Assembly (NCBI RefSeq): GCF_010686765.1
Contig: NZ_JAAGWF010000007.1
Coordinates: 1 to 64,000, forward strand
Reading direction: 5' to 3'
From: Geodermatophilus sabuli
Lineage (GTDB): Bacteria > Actinomycetota > Actinomycetes > Mycobacteriales > Geodermatophilaceae
Length of the DNA stretch: 64,000 nt
Shown here: positions 54,602-62,490 of the stretch, one piece after another
Position numbering within the stretch: position 1 is the first letter of the stretch
Layout: every line of letters starts with the position of its first letter
Notes under the pieces: generated by a model
The model's database searches: none
Told to the model about the DNA's origin: nothing
The model's input: only the letters and a program-made list of their open reading frames with translations
Position numbers and translations under genes: made by a program

Positions 54602-55573
54602 TCACGCCCGCGCGTCGCTCGGCGCCCCGTCCGGGGCGGGAACGCCGTCGGGGACCGCTCGGACCGGCTCCTCCGAGCGCGTTCCGCAGAGCCGGCGGGC
54701 CAGGTCGGGGAGCCGCTCCCACGGGAGGATCGACAGGATCGCGACGCAGTGCGGCAGGAAGATGATCTTCACGCCGGCGAACACCATCAGGTGGAAGCCC
54801 AGGAGGAAGAGCACCAGACCCACCCGGGCGCGGGAGGACCACACCAGCAGCATCAGGGGCGCGGCGAGCTCGAACGCCAGCATCCCCCACTGCGCCGCCG
54901 TGAGCAGACCGGGCACCTCCAGCGTCCAGTCCGAGAGCACGGTGCCCCGCCGCACGATCGCGCGGGCCAGGGTGGACCCGGTCGCCCAGTCCCAGCCGCC
55001 GAAGCGCAACTTGGCCCAGGCGGCGAGGAAGTAGGTGAGCATGACGGTGACGAGGACGGCGGCCATCGCCCAGCCGGCTGCCTCGGACGGGCGCCGGTCG
55101 CGCCAGCGGGCCCGGCCGATGGTGGGCAGCACGGCCAGGGCGACGAGGAAGGCGATCCGGTCGTGGTCCACCTTCCCGTAGCTCATCGCGATGACCATCC
55201 ACTCGAAGTACAGGAGGAACACCGCCGTCCCCAGCAGGCGGGGCGCCCGGCCGGTGGCCGCCGCCACCGCCGCGGCCACCAGCGCCCACTGGACGACGTG
55301 CACGACCGTGGAGGTGGGCGTGGGCAGTGGCAGCAGTTCGGCGATGGTGAGTGGCTGGTAGTACTCGGTCGGGACGGCGGCGTGCGCCCGCACCCACGCC
55401 GTGGTCAGGAAGACGTCGACCGGGATGAACAGGTAGGCGATGGTGCGGAAGACGGCGATCCGCGCCAGCGGGACGGGCCGGAACCACCAGCCGTGCCGGC
55501 CTGCCGCTCCTCGTCGCCCGTTGCCCGGCCCGGGTCCCGGCGGACCGGCGGCTGTCGCCGGGGTGCTGCTCAC
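54602..55573 (-). CDS. HTTM-domain membrane protein
   Basis: A 323-aa protein of the HTTM (horizontally transferred transmembrane) family related to vitamin-K-dependent gamma-carboxylase. About eight membrane segments; landmarks are RPVPLARIAVFRTIAYLFIPVD, the loop SYGKVDHDRIAFLVALAVLP, and FGGWDWATGSTLARAI, ending in a soluble Arg/Pro tail. Substrate unknown. GTG start overlaps the stop of the upstream gene (GTGA), indicating tight coupling. Confidence 0.8.
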   Translation of the reverse strand: MSSTPATAAGPPGPGPGNGRRGAAGRHGWWFRPVPLARIAVFRTIAYLFIPVDVFLTTAWVRAHAAVPTEYYQPLTIAELLPLPTPTSTVVHVVQWALVAAAVAAATGRAPRLLGTAVFLLYFEWMVIAMSYGKVDHDRIAFLVALAVLPTIGRARWRDRRPSEAAGWAMAAVLVTVMLTYFLAAWAKLRFGGWDWATGSTLARAIVRRGTVLSDWTLEVPGLLTAAQWGMLAFELAAPLMLLVWSSRARVGLVLFLLGFHLMVFAGVKIIFLPHCVAILSILPWERLPDLARRLCGTRSEEPVRAVPDGVPAPDGAPSDARA

Positions 55574-56097
55574 GGGGCGTCCTCCAGGTCCACGCCGACC
55601 AGCACGCTGTCGGTCACCTCGCCGGTGCGGCGTCCGTCCTCGAGCTCGTAGCGCCGCTGGACCACCCGCACCTCGACCAGCGGGTCCGCGTCGGGGTGCT
55701 GCCCGGCGTAGGAGTCGGCCAGCAGGCCGAGCAGTTCGGGCTGGTCGACCAGCCGGGGGAGCTGGCCCTCGAACTCGGCGCGGCGCAGGCCCACCTCGCC
55801 ACCGGAGAGCCGGACCTCCTCGCCTGCGGCGGTCAGACCCACCACCCGGGTCGAGACGACCGGTCGATCGGGGTCGGCGCGGGTCGAGTACATCCGGAAG
55901 GGGCCGAAGGGGAACTCCGAGTCGTTGCCCCAGAGGGTGCCGCCGAGCAGGAGGGCCAGCACCACGGCGCTGGCGGCCAGCCGGACCCGTCGGCCGGTGC
56001 GGGGGAGAGCGAGGACGCCGGTCTCCCCAGGGTCACGCGCAGGAGGGACCGGTACCACCGGAGCATCGTAGGATCGGCGCCCGTCCAGATGGGTCAC
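55570..56097 (-). CDS. membrane-anchored partner of the HTTM protein
   Basis: A 175-aa protein with one helix (about 37-55) and an extracytoplasmic region beginning DSEFPFGPFRMYS, a motif seen in proteins paired with HTTM genes. The domain then alternates strands (VVSTRVVGLTAAGEEVRLSGGEVGLRR) and ends VEVRVVQRRYELEDGRR. Probably forms a complex with the HTTM protein outside the membrane. GTG start; no alternative ATG in frame. Confidence 0.7.
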   Translation of the reverse strand: MTHLDGRRSYDAPVVPVPPARDPGETGVLALPRTGRRVRLAASAVVLALLLGGTLWGNDSEFPFGPFRMYSTRADPDRPVVSTRVVGLTAAGEEVRLSGGEVGLRRAEFEGQLPRLVDQPELLGLLADSYAGQHPDADPLVEVRVVQRRYELEDGRRTGEVTDSVLVGVDLEDAP

Positions 56098-56185
56098 CGA
56101 CGCCGCGTCGTGGGCAACTGGCCCGCGTGGTGGGCACCCGCCCGCCGTCCGTGCCCGTGCCCTGCGTCGTCGTCGGGAGCAGCCC

Positions 56186-56695
56186 GTGCAGTTCGGTCGG
56201 TACTTCGAGGAGTTCGAGGTCGGCGCGGTCTACAAGCACTGGCCCGGCAAGACCGTCACCGAGTACGACGACCACCTGTTCTGCCTGCTGACGATGAACC
56301 ACCACCCGTTGCACCTGGACGCCCACTACGCCGCGGAGACCACCGACTTCGGCCGGAACGTGGTGGTGGGCAACTACGTGTACTCGTTGCTGCTGGGCAT
56401 GAGCGTCCCGGACGTGTCCGGCAAGGCGATCGCCAACCTCGAGGTCGAGTCGCTCAGGCACGTCGCGCCGACCTTCCACGGGGACACCATCTACGGCGAG
56501 ACGACGGTCCTCGACGCCACCGAGTCGAGGTCCAGGGACGACCGCGGCGTCGTGTACGTCGAGACCACCGGCTACAAGCAGGACGGCACCGTCGTGTGCA
56601 CCTTCCGGCGCAGGGTCATGGTGCCCAAGCGCTCCTACGGCGAGGGCCGCGGCGGCGAGCAGCCCGGCCGGCCCGAGCCCCGCGCCCGCGGCTGA
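56186..56695 (+). CDS. MaoC-like hot-dog dehydratase
   Basis: A 169-aa protein. The hot-dog hydratase-2 motif is NHHPLHLDAHYAAETTDFG (conserved Asp and His of MaoC), followed by VGNYVYSLLLGMSVPD and HVAPTFHGDTIYGETTVLD. It likely hydrates an enoyl-CoA, as in beta-methylmalyl or mesaconyl-CoA hydratase relatives. The C-terminal 20 residues (Gly/Arg-rich) are tail. GTG start with GTCGGGAGC upstream. Convergent with the NUDIX gene, 2 nt apart. Confidence 0.85.
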   Translation: MQFGRYFEEFEVGAVYKHWPGKTVTEYDDHLFCLLTMNHHPLHLDAHYAAETTDFGRNVVVGNYVYSLLLGMSVPDVSGKAIANLEVESLRHVAPTFHGDTIYGETTVLDATESRSRDDRGVVYVETTGYKQDGTVVCTFRRRVMVPKRSYGEGRGGEQPGRPEPRARG

Positions 56696-56697
56696 GC

Positions 56698-57183
56698 TCA
56701 GCCCGGCGACGGACCCGGGACAGGCGGCGGGCCCGTGAGCGGCGGTGCACCGGCATCCGGCAGCACGCCCCAGCCGCGCAGCGTCTCCAGCAGCCGTGGC
56801 GTGCAGTGCAGGCGGTCGAGAGTGGCGGCGTCGGCGAAGGTCACGTCGTCGGCGTCGTCCCCGGCGACCGGCGCCGCGGCCGGGTCGAGCAGCGTGCAGG
56901 CCAGGTCGACGACGTCGTACACGACGTCAGGCCCGGGGATCTGCACCCGCCCCACCTCGCGGCCGGCCCGCACGGTCAGCCCGGTCTCCTCCCGGACCTC
57001 GCGCACGACGGCCTCGGCGGGTGACTCGCCCGGCTCGATCCGGCCACCGGGCACCGACCACGCCCCCCGGCTGGGTTCGGTGCCCCGGCGGATGAGCAGC
57101 AGCCGGCCCTGGTCGTCGAGCACGACGGCACCGACGCAGGCCACGACGACGGCCGGGACGGGGGCGGCGGGATCGGGGTGCAC
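56698..57183 (-). CDS. NUDIX hydrolase
   Basis: A 161-aa protein. The Nudix box is complete: GGRIEPGESPAEAVVREVREETG (Gx5Ex7REVxEExG) at about 48-70, preceded by the entry strand VVLDDQGRLLLIRRG. It hydrolyses a nucleoside diphosphate linked to another group; the substrate cannot be told. The GTG at 57183 begins just before the conserved strands; the frame runs far upstream without similarity. C-terminal Pro-rich tail. Confidence 0.88.
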   Translation of the reverse strand: MHPDPAAPVPAVVVACVGAVVLDDQGRLLLIRRGTEPSRGAWSVPGGRIEPGESPAEAVVREVREETGLTVRAGREVGRVQIPGPDVVYDVVDLACTLLDPAAAPVAGDDADDVTFADAATLDRLHCTPRLLETLRGWGVLPDAGAPPLTGPPPVPGPSPG

Positions 57184-57258
57184 GCCGGCACGGTACGCAC
57201 GCGACCGACGCGGGGCAGCGCTTGACGAACACCCCCGGTCACAGCACGGTGATGCCCG

Positions 57259-57882
57259 ATGACAGCCACCGCGGTCTGCCCCCGTTGCGGCGAGCAGCTG
57301 GTCGTGCGCCCGGGGAACTCCGCCCAGGCCTGGTGTCACGTGCACGGCGCGGTGACCCCCCTGCACCACACCCTGCTGATCGCGCACGACGCGATCGCCG
57401 CGGTCACCGCCGACGCCCGGGTGCCGGCCTGGGTGCCCGATCCCATGCCGCCGGGCTGGTCGGTGACCGGCCTGGCCTGGGGCGGTGAACCGGGCGCCCG
57501 CGCGATCGTCGTCGACTGCGCGGGGCCCGCACCCCTGGGTGGATCGGCGGAGCTGGTGCTCGTCGCCGAGGAACCGGGGACCGGCGTGGGCTGCGGGTAC
57601 GCCGGGCTGCCGGGTCTCGACCCCGGTGACGTGATCTCCGGTCCGAGCTCGGTCGCCGTCGAGGCCGCGGGACAGCACGCGCCGCTGTGGGCGGTGCCGA
57701 CGACCGACGACCGCGCGGCCTTCGTCGGGGAGTCCTACGGCGTGTGGCTGTGGCTGGTCATGTGGCCCATGTCGGCCGCCTGGCTGCTCGCCGAGCAGCT
57801 GGAGCTGCTCGACCTGCGCGAGCGTCTCTACCCCGATCTGCCGCTGGGGCCGCCCAGCGAGCACCTGCTGCCCGGGCGCTGA
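57259..57882 (+). CDS. DUF6758-like zinc-ribbon protein
   Basis: A 207-aa protein. The N-terminus CPRCGEQL ... AWCHVHG forms a probable zinc ribbon (CxxC plus CHVH). The rest alternates strands and helices, with the aromatic stretch YGVWLWLVMWPMSAAWLLAEQLELLDLRERLYPDLPLG near the end, as in an actinobacterial uncharacterised family that I recall as DUF6758. No signal or membrane span. Function unknown. ATG start. Confidence 0.7.
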   Translation: MTATAVCPRCGEQLVVRPGNSAQAWCHVHGAVTPLHHTLLIAHDAIAAVTADARVPAWVPDPMPPGWSVTGLAWGGEPGARAIVVDCAGPAPLGGSAELVLVAEEPGTGVGCGYAGLPGLDPGDVISGPSSVAVEAAGQHAPLWAVPTTDDRAAFVGESYGVWLWLVMWPMSAAWLLAEQLELLDLRERLYPDLPLGPPSEHLLPGR

Positions 57883-58015
57883 CGAGCGGACCGGGTCGAC
57901 CCGCAACTCCGGCGGCGTGTCCCAGGAGAGAGCCCTGGGACCTGTGTTACCCATGGTGCTCGCCGTGGGGACGTCGGGTCCGCACGCGCATCGACACGCA
58001 CCCGCGGAGGTGACG

Positions 58016-58174
58016 GTGAACCTCAAGAAGGTCCTCACCTGGCTGGTCGTCGCCTTCGTCATCTTCTACGTCATCCAGGCGCCGGAGAGCTCGGCCGAGA
58101 TCGTCCGCAGCGCCGGCGAGGCGCTCGGCGACGCGGCGTCGTCCCTGGCCTCGTTCGTCGGCTCCCTGGTCTGA
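58016..58174 (+). CDS. small single-helix membrane protein
   Basis: A 52-aa protein: VNLKKVLTWLVVAFVIFYVIQAPESS gives one membrane helix (about 6-22) with a short basic N-side, then a helical tail EIVRSAGEALGDAASSLASFVGSL. GTG at 58016 with GGAGG at 58006-58010 fits better than the GTG at 58010 or the ATG far upstream. It lies directly before the PH-domain membrane protein and is probably in the same operon. No known function. Confidence 0.7.
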   Translation: MNLKKVLTWLVVAFVIFYVIQAPESSAEIVRSAGEALGDAASSLASFVGSLV

Positions 58175-58211
58175 CCCTGCGCGTGGACGCCGCGCCCTCG
58201 GTGGCGACGCC

Positions 58212-58853
58212 GTGAGTGCCCCGGCGGGTCGCTCGTCTCCAGGCCGCCAGCCCCGGTGGAGCAAGGACGCCGAGAAGTACTTGCTGCCGCAGGAGCACCC
58301 GCCCGTCATCGCCGTCCGGCGGCACTGGGCGGAGCTCATCGCGCCGGTGACCACGTCGTTGCCCGCCCTCGTCGTCGGCGGGTGGCTGCTGCTGCTCGAT
58401 CCGGACAACGAGGTCTCCACGACGGTCGGTTTCCTGGTCCTCGGGGTCACGTTCGGCTTCCTCGCCCTGCGGATCGGCGAGTGGTGGATGCGGCGCTTCA
58501 TCGTCACCAACCGCCGGGTGCTGCTCATCAGCGGGATCATCGTCCGGACGGTGGCGCTGCTGCCGCTGCGCCGCATCACCGACCTGACCTACAAGGAGAC
58601 CCTCGTCGGCCAGGTGCTGGGTTACGGCACCTTCCGCTTCGAGTCCGCCGGACAGCAGCAGGCGCTGTCCGAGATCACCTACCTGCCGCGGGCCGACCTC
58701 CTCTACCGCAAGGTCAGCGCGCTGCTGTTCGGCAGCGACGGGGGCAGCGCCGACTCCGGAGACGACGAGGGCAACGTCGACCAGTCGCCGCCCCCGCGAC
58801 CCACCGCCGGACAGCAGGACACCGAGCCGTTCCCGGGGCAGGCGGACCGCTGA
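58212..58853 (+). CDS. PH-domain (bPH/DUF304-like) membrane protein
   Basis: A 213-aa protein with two helices (about 45-62 and 72-92) followed by a bacterial PH-like domain: RRFIVTNRRVLLISGIIVRTVALLPLRRITDLTYKETLVGQVLGYGTFRFESAG. The tail is acidic and Gln/Pro-rich. Such proteins sit at the membrane and may assemble with partners. GTG start. Its TGA overlaps the ATG of the PHP gene (TGATG). Confidence 0.8.
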   Translation: MSAPAGRSSPGRQPRWSKDAEKYLLPQEHPPVIAVRRHWAELIAPVTTSLPALVVGGWLLLLDPDNEVSTTVGFLVLGVTFGFLALRIGEWWMRRFIVTNRRVLLISGIIVRTVALLPLRRITDLTYKETLVGQVLGYGTFRFESAGQQQALSEITYLPRADLLYRKVSALLFGSDGGSADSGDDEGNVDQSPPPRPTAGQQDTEPFPGQADR

Positions 58854-59737
58854 TGCGGATCGACCTGCACACCCACTCGTCGGTCTCCGACGGCACGCAG
58901 AGCCCGGCGGAGCTGGTGGCGACCGCGGCCGCGGCCGGCCTCGACGTCGTCGCGCTGACCGACCACGACACGACGGCGGGGTGGGCGGCCGCCGAGCAGG
59001 CGCGGCCGGCCGGGCTCACCGTCGTCCCGGGCATGGAGCTGAGCTGCCGCTGGTTCCCGGCCGGGTCGCCCCCGATCAGCGTGCACCTGCTGGCCTACCT
59101 CTTCGATCCCGAGCACCCGGGTCTGGCGCAGGAGCGGATGCGGTTGCGCGCCGAGCGGCTGGGCCGGGGTGAGCGCATCGTGACCGCGCTGGCCGCGGCC
59201 GGCTACCCGGTGACGTGGACGGCGATCGTCGAGCGCTCCGAGGGTGGTGTGGTCGGCCGTCCGCACGTGGCGCGGGCGCTGGTGGAGGCGGGCGTCGTCG
59301 AGTCGGTCGACCACGCGTTCGCCACCCTGCTGCACCACCGCAGCCCGTACTACGTCGCCAAGGCCGACACCGACGTGCTCGACGGCATCGCGCTGGTCCG
59401 GGCGGCGGGGGGCGTGCCCGTCTTCGCGCACGGGCTGGCCACCAAGCGCGGCCGGGTGGTCGGCGACGAGGCGATCGCCGCGATGGTCGGCGCCGGGCTG
59501 CTCGGCCTCGAGGTCGACCACCCCGACCACGACCCGCAGGAGCGGGCGCACCTGCGCGGCCTGGCCGGCGACCTGGGGCTGCTGGTCACCGGCTCCAGCG
59601 ACTACCACGGGTCCAACAAGACGACGCCGATCGCGGCCTGCACCACCGCTCCCGACCAGCTCGAGGCCCTGCTCGCCGCGGGCAGCGGCGCCGCGCCCTT
59701 CGCGGACCGGCCCGGGACCGTCGGGACCCCGGGTTAA
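58853..59737 (+). CDS. PHP-domain phosphoesterase (YciV/RNase AM-like)
   Basis: A 294-aa enzyme. Metal-binding motifs of the PHP domain are all present: DLHTHSSVSDGT, LTDHDTT, GMELSC, VFAHG (fourth), and SSDYHG near the end. The insertion between HLLAYLFDPEHPGL and EGGVVGRPHVARAL is that of the YciV type, which hydrolyses 3',5'-nucleoside bisphosphates and trims RNA 5' ends. ATG overlaps the PH-gene stop. Its TAA stop (59735-59737) is part of the -10-like hexamer of the following gene. Confidence 0.88.
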   Translation: MRIDLHTHSSVSDGTQSPAELVATAAAAGLDVVALTDHDTTAGWAAAEQARPAGLTVVPGMELSCRWFPAGSPPISVHLLAYLFDPEHPGLAQERMRLRAERLGRGERIVTALAAAGYPVTWTAIVERSEGGVVGRPHVARALVEAGVVESVDHAFATLLHHRSPYYVAKADTDVLDGIALVRAAGGVPVFAHGLATKRGRVVGDEAIAAMVGAGLLGLEVDHPDHDPQERAHLRGLAGDLGLLVTGSSDYHGSNKTTPIAACTTAPDQLEALLAAGSGAAPFADRPGTVGTPG

Positions 59738-59740
59738 CGT
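59735..59740 (+). promoter_or_regulatory. -10-like TAACGT before RecB-like gene, overlapping a stop codon
   Basis: TAACGT ends 7 nt before the ATG at 59748; its TAA is also the stop codon of the PHP gene. Confidence 0.4.
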
Positions 59741-59747
59741 CGGGGCC

Positions 59748-60590
59748 ATGGGAGGCGCGCAGCTGGAGATGCCGGGCATGCCGCGCCGGCTGTTCGCGGC
59801 CACCCCCAGCAAGCTGGCCGCCTTCGCCGACTGCCCGCGCCGCTACCGGCACGCCTACGTCGACCGGCCGACACCGCCGAAGGGGCCGGCCTGGGCGCAC
59901 AACTCGGTCGGCTCGGCGGTGCACGCCGCGCTGCGCTCCTGGTGGGAGCTGCCGGTCGCGCGGCGCACCGCCGGCGCCGCCCGGCAGCTGCTCTACTCCG
60001 TCTGGTCGCCGGCGGGCTTCCGCGACGGCGAGCAGGCGGAGCGGTGGCGGGCGCGGGCCGCCGGCTGGCTCACCGACTACGTGACCGGGCTGGACCCGGT
60101 GGACGAGCCGGTGGGCACCGAGCGTCAGGTGGCCGCCACCACCGAGCGGCTGGCGCTGTCGGGCCGGGTGGACCGCATCGACCAGCGCGGCGACGAGCTG
60201 GTGGTCGTCGACTACAAGACCGGCCGTGCGGTGTGCACCGACGACGAGGCCCGCGGGTCACCGGCCCTGGCGGCGTACGTGCTCGGTGTGCGCCGCACCC
60301 TGCGCCGGCCCTGCAGCCGGGTGGAGCTGCACCACCTGCCCAGCGGCACGGTCGCCGCCTTCGAGCACACCGACCGATCGCTGGCCAACCACGTGCGCCG
60401 GGCGGAGGACGTCGCCGCCGACATCGGTGCCGCCGCCGCGGCGCTGCAGGACGGCCAGGACGCCGACGCGGCCTTCCCCGCCGTCCCCGGCCGGCAGTGC
60501 GGCTGGTGCGACTTCCGGCCCAGCTGCCCGCCCGGCCAGGCCGCGACCCCACCGCGGGAGACGTGGAGCTTCCTCGCCGAGGAGGACTGA
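59748..60590 (+). CDS. RecB-family PD-(D/E)XK nuclease with Fe-S-type Cys set
   Basis: A 280-aa protein. The nuclease core includes TPSKLAAFADCPRRYRHAYVD at the start, LSGRVDRIDQRGDELVVVDYKTGR (Asp, then Asp-x-Lys motif), and the end GRQCGWCDFRPSCPPGQ. One Cys near residue 28 and three at the C-terminus form the four-Cys pattern of AddB/Cas4-like Fe-S nucleases. No Cas genes or helicase are near. It may process DNA ends. ATG at 59748 with no SD. Confidence 0.85.
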   Translation: MGGAQLEMPGMPRRLFAATPSKLAAFADCPRRYRHAYVDRPTPPKGPAWAHNSVGSAVHAALRSWWELPVARRTAGAARQLLYSVWSPAGFRDGEQAERWRARAAGWLTDYVTGLDPVDEPVGTERQVAATTERLALSGRVDRIDQRGDELVVVDYKTGRAVCTDDEARGSPALAAYVLGVRRTLRRPCSRVELHHLPSGTVAAFEHTDRSLANHVRRAEDVAADIGAAAAALQDGQDADAAFPAVPGRQCGWCDFRPSCPPGQAATPPRETWSFLAEED

Positions 60591-60601
60591 CCCTCCGCCC
60601 C

Positions 60602-61465
60602 TCAGGCGCTGGCCGGCTCGGCGCGAGCGACCCGCGCGAAGCCCGCCCGGACGATCGGTGACCGGCGGGCCCGGGCGGGCAGCGCGAGCATGCCCTGGCG
60701 GAAGCCGCGCAGCGTCGCCGTCGCCGCCGCGTCGGTCAGCCCGAAGCCGGGCAGCGAGTACATCCGGCGGGCCCACTGCGGGAGCGTGGCCACCGCGAGC
60801 GACGCCAGCGACCCCCACGCCGGTCGTGCCGGGGTCAGGAACCGGACCCACGCGGGCATCGGCGGGGTGACCACCAGGCGCATCGCGTCGCGGGCCGCGG
60901 GGGTCAGCCGCAGCTGCGGGCGGACGCGCGCGAAGTAGTCGGCCAGCTCGCCGGTCGTGGCCGGCACGTCGGCCTCGGTGCAGCCGACCAGCACCGCCGC
61001 GGTGACCTGCTCGGCGACGTAGCGGTCGCCGTCGGCGTCGGTGACCACCCCGGCCCGGCGGGCGACGTCCAGCAGTGAGTCGACCTCGCAGCAGTGCACC
61101 CACAGCAGCAGGTCGGGGTCGTCGACGCGGTAGGCCCGGCCGCTCGCCGCCTCGACCCCGGCCAGCCGCCGGTGCAGCCCGCGCACCCGGCGCACCGCCC
61201 GCAGCGCCTCCCGGCGGGTGCCGAAGGTCAGCGTGTCGACGTAGGCCGCCGTGCGGGCCAGGCGGGGCCAGGGGTCGGTGCGGAAGCCCTCCGAGAAGGT
61301 GGCGACGCCGTCCATCGCCACCGGGTGCAGCGCCTGCAGCAGCAGCGCGCGCAGGCCGCCGACGGAGAACACCGGATCGGCGTGCACCAGCCAGGTGACG
61401 CTCTCGGGCCCGAAGAAGCCGACCAGGTCCTCCTCCGGCGTCCAGGCGCGCGCGGAGGGGATCAC
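60602..61465 (-). CDS. DUF2236 (oxygenase MpaB-like) protein
   Basis: A 287-aa helical protein of the DUF2236/MpaB family. It contains WTPEEDLVGFFGPESVTWLVHADP, LLLQALHPVAMDGVATFSEGF and DLLLWVHCCEVDSLLDVARRAG, which hold the conserved His residues (heme-like ligand candidates); related latex-clearing proteins are b-type cytochrome oxygenases. The substrate is unknown. GTG start overlaps the hydrolase stop (GTGA). Together the two genes form an operon. Confidence 0.82.
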   Translation of the reverse strand: MIPSARAWTPEEDLVGFFGPESVTWLVHADPVFSVGGLRALLLQALHPVAMDGVATFSEGFRTDPWPRLARTAAYVDTLTFGTRREALRAVRRVRGLHRRLAGVEAASGRAYRVDDPDLLLWVHCCEVDSLLDVARRAGVVTDADGDRYVAEQVTAAVLVGCTEADVPATTGELADYFARVRPQLRLTPAARDAMRLVVTPPMPAWVRFLTPARPAWGSLASLAVATLPQWARRMYSLPGFGLTDAAATATLRGFRQGMLALPARARRSPIVRAGFARVARAEPASA

Positions 61466-62409
61466 GACCGCACCGAGGCGTCCCGGTCGTCTGCGGCCGA
61501 CACCGTGACCGACGCCCAGAAGTCGACGAGCACCTCCAGCGTCCGCACCGGGTTCTCGATGGAGGGCGAGTGGATGGATCCGGGGATGACCTCGTACCGG
61601 GCACCCAGCCGTGCCGCCATGTCCGCCTGCGCAGCCGGCGTCCACGCATCGTCCGCGGCGCCGTGCGCCACGAGCACCGGGACGCCGGTGGCGGCCAGCT
61701 CGGCGACCCGGTCGGGCTCGCTGGTCATCGCGTCCGCCATGCCGCGCAGCGCGGCCTCGTTGTTGCGCAGGAACCGCCGGGTCAGGAACTCCCGGGTGGG
61801 CGCGGGCACCTCCTGGGCCTGGGGGTCGGTCATCGCCAGCTGCTCGAGCGTCTCGTGCACCAGTTGCACACCGCCGGCGTCCAGCAGCGGGGCGAGGTGC
61901 TCCAACAGCTGCGCACGCGGCCCGACCAGCCGGGACGGGCCCGAGCCGAGCAGGGTCAGCGATGTGAACACGGCCGGGTCGGCCAGGACGGCCGCGCGGC
62001 TGACCAGCCCCCCGAAGCTGTGACCGACCAGGTGCAACCCGCCCGGCGTCTCGTCGAGCAGCTGCCGGGCGACGGCGACCAGGTCGGCGCCCAGCTCGGG
62101 GACGCCGTACCGAGCCGGGTCGTCGGGTCCGGGGGACTCGAACTGCCCGCGCTGGTCGAGGGCGACGACGCGGTGGCCGGCGGCGCACAGGGGCGCGAGC
62201 AGCGGCGCGAAGTCCTCCTTGGTGCCGGTGTAGCCGGCCACCATGAGGACCGTCCCGCGCTCGGCCGCGCCTCCGGTGTCCAACGCGGTCAGCGGTCCGG
62301 CGCCGCCGGCGAAGCTGCGGTGCCGGGCGTCGTGGTCGGCCAGCTGGCGGAGGTCGTCGGGCGCGATGGAGAGCGGAGCGCGGTCGTCGGGTCCGCCGGG
62401 CATCACCAT
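61462..62409 (-). CDS. alpha/beta hydrolase
   Basis: A 315-aa hydrolase. Oxyanion region VLMVAGYTGTKEDFAPLLAPL, nucleophile elbow GHSFGG (about residue 141), catalytic Asp in HGAADDAWTP and His in PGSIHSPSIENP. The ATG at 62409 is used; an ATG two codons in (62403) is equally plausible. Substrate cannot be predicted. It is followed by DUF2236 with overlap. Confidence 0.87.
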   Translation of the reverse strand: MVMPGGPDDRAPLSIAPDDLRQLADHDARHRSFAGGAGPLTALDTGGAAERGTVLMVAGYTGTKEDFAPLLAPLCAAGHRVVALDQRGQFESPGPDDPARYGVPELGADLVAVARQLLDETPGGLHLVGHSFGGLVSRAAVLADPAVFTSLTLLGSGPSRLVGPRAQLLEHLAPLLDAGGVQLVHETLEQLAMTDPQAQEVPAPTREFLTRRFLRNNEAALRGMADAMTSEPDRVAELAATGVPVLVAHGAADDAWTPAAQADMAARLGARYEVIPGSIHSPSIENPVRTLEVLVDFWASVTVSAADDRDASVRS

Positions 62410-62432
62410 GCCGTCCAGTCAACCTCGGCCCC

Positions 62433-62490
62433 GGCCCGTCTGCAGGGTCCCGCCGCGAGCTCGCGAGTGGCGGGGGCAGGGGGGCCTCTC
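62433..62490 (-). repeat. stop-anchored palindromic repeat, copy F (after PQQ-like gene)
   Basis: On the minus strand directly after the TGA at 62491-62493: GAGAGGCCCCCCTGCCCCC, centre CTCGCGAGCTCGCGGCGGG, closing CCTGCAGACGGGCC. The centre is identical to copy D1 over 19 nt. Confidence 0.8.

Noticed and set aside
59748-60590. Cas4 of a CRISPR system
   Set aside because: Four-Cys RecB-like nuclease, but no cas genes or repeat arrays in the window.
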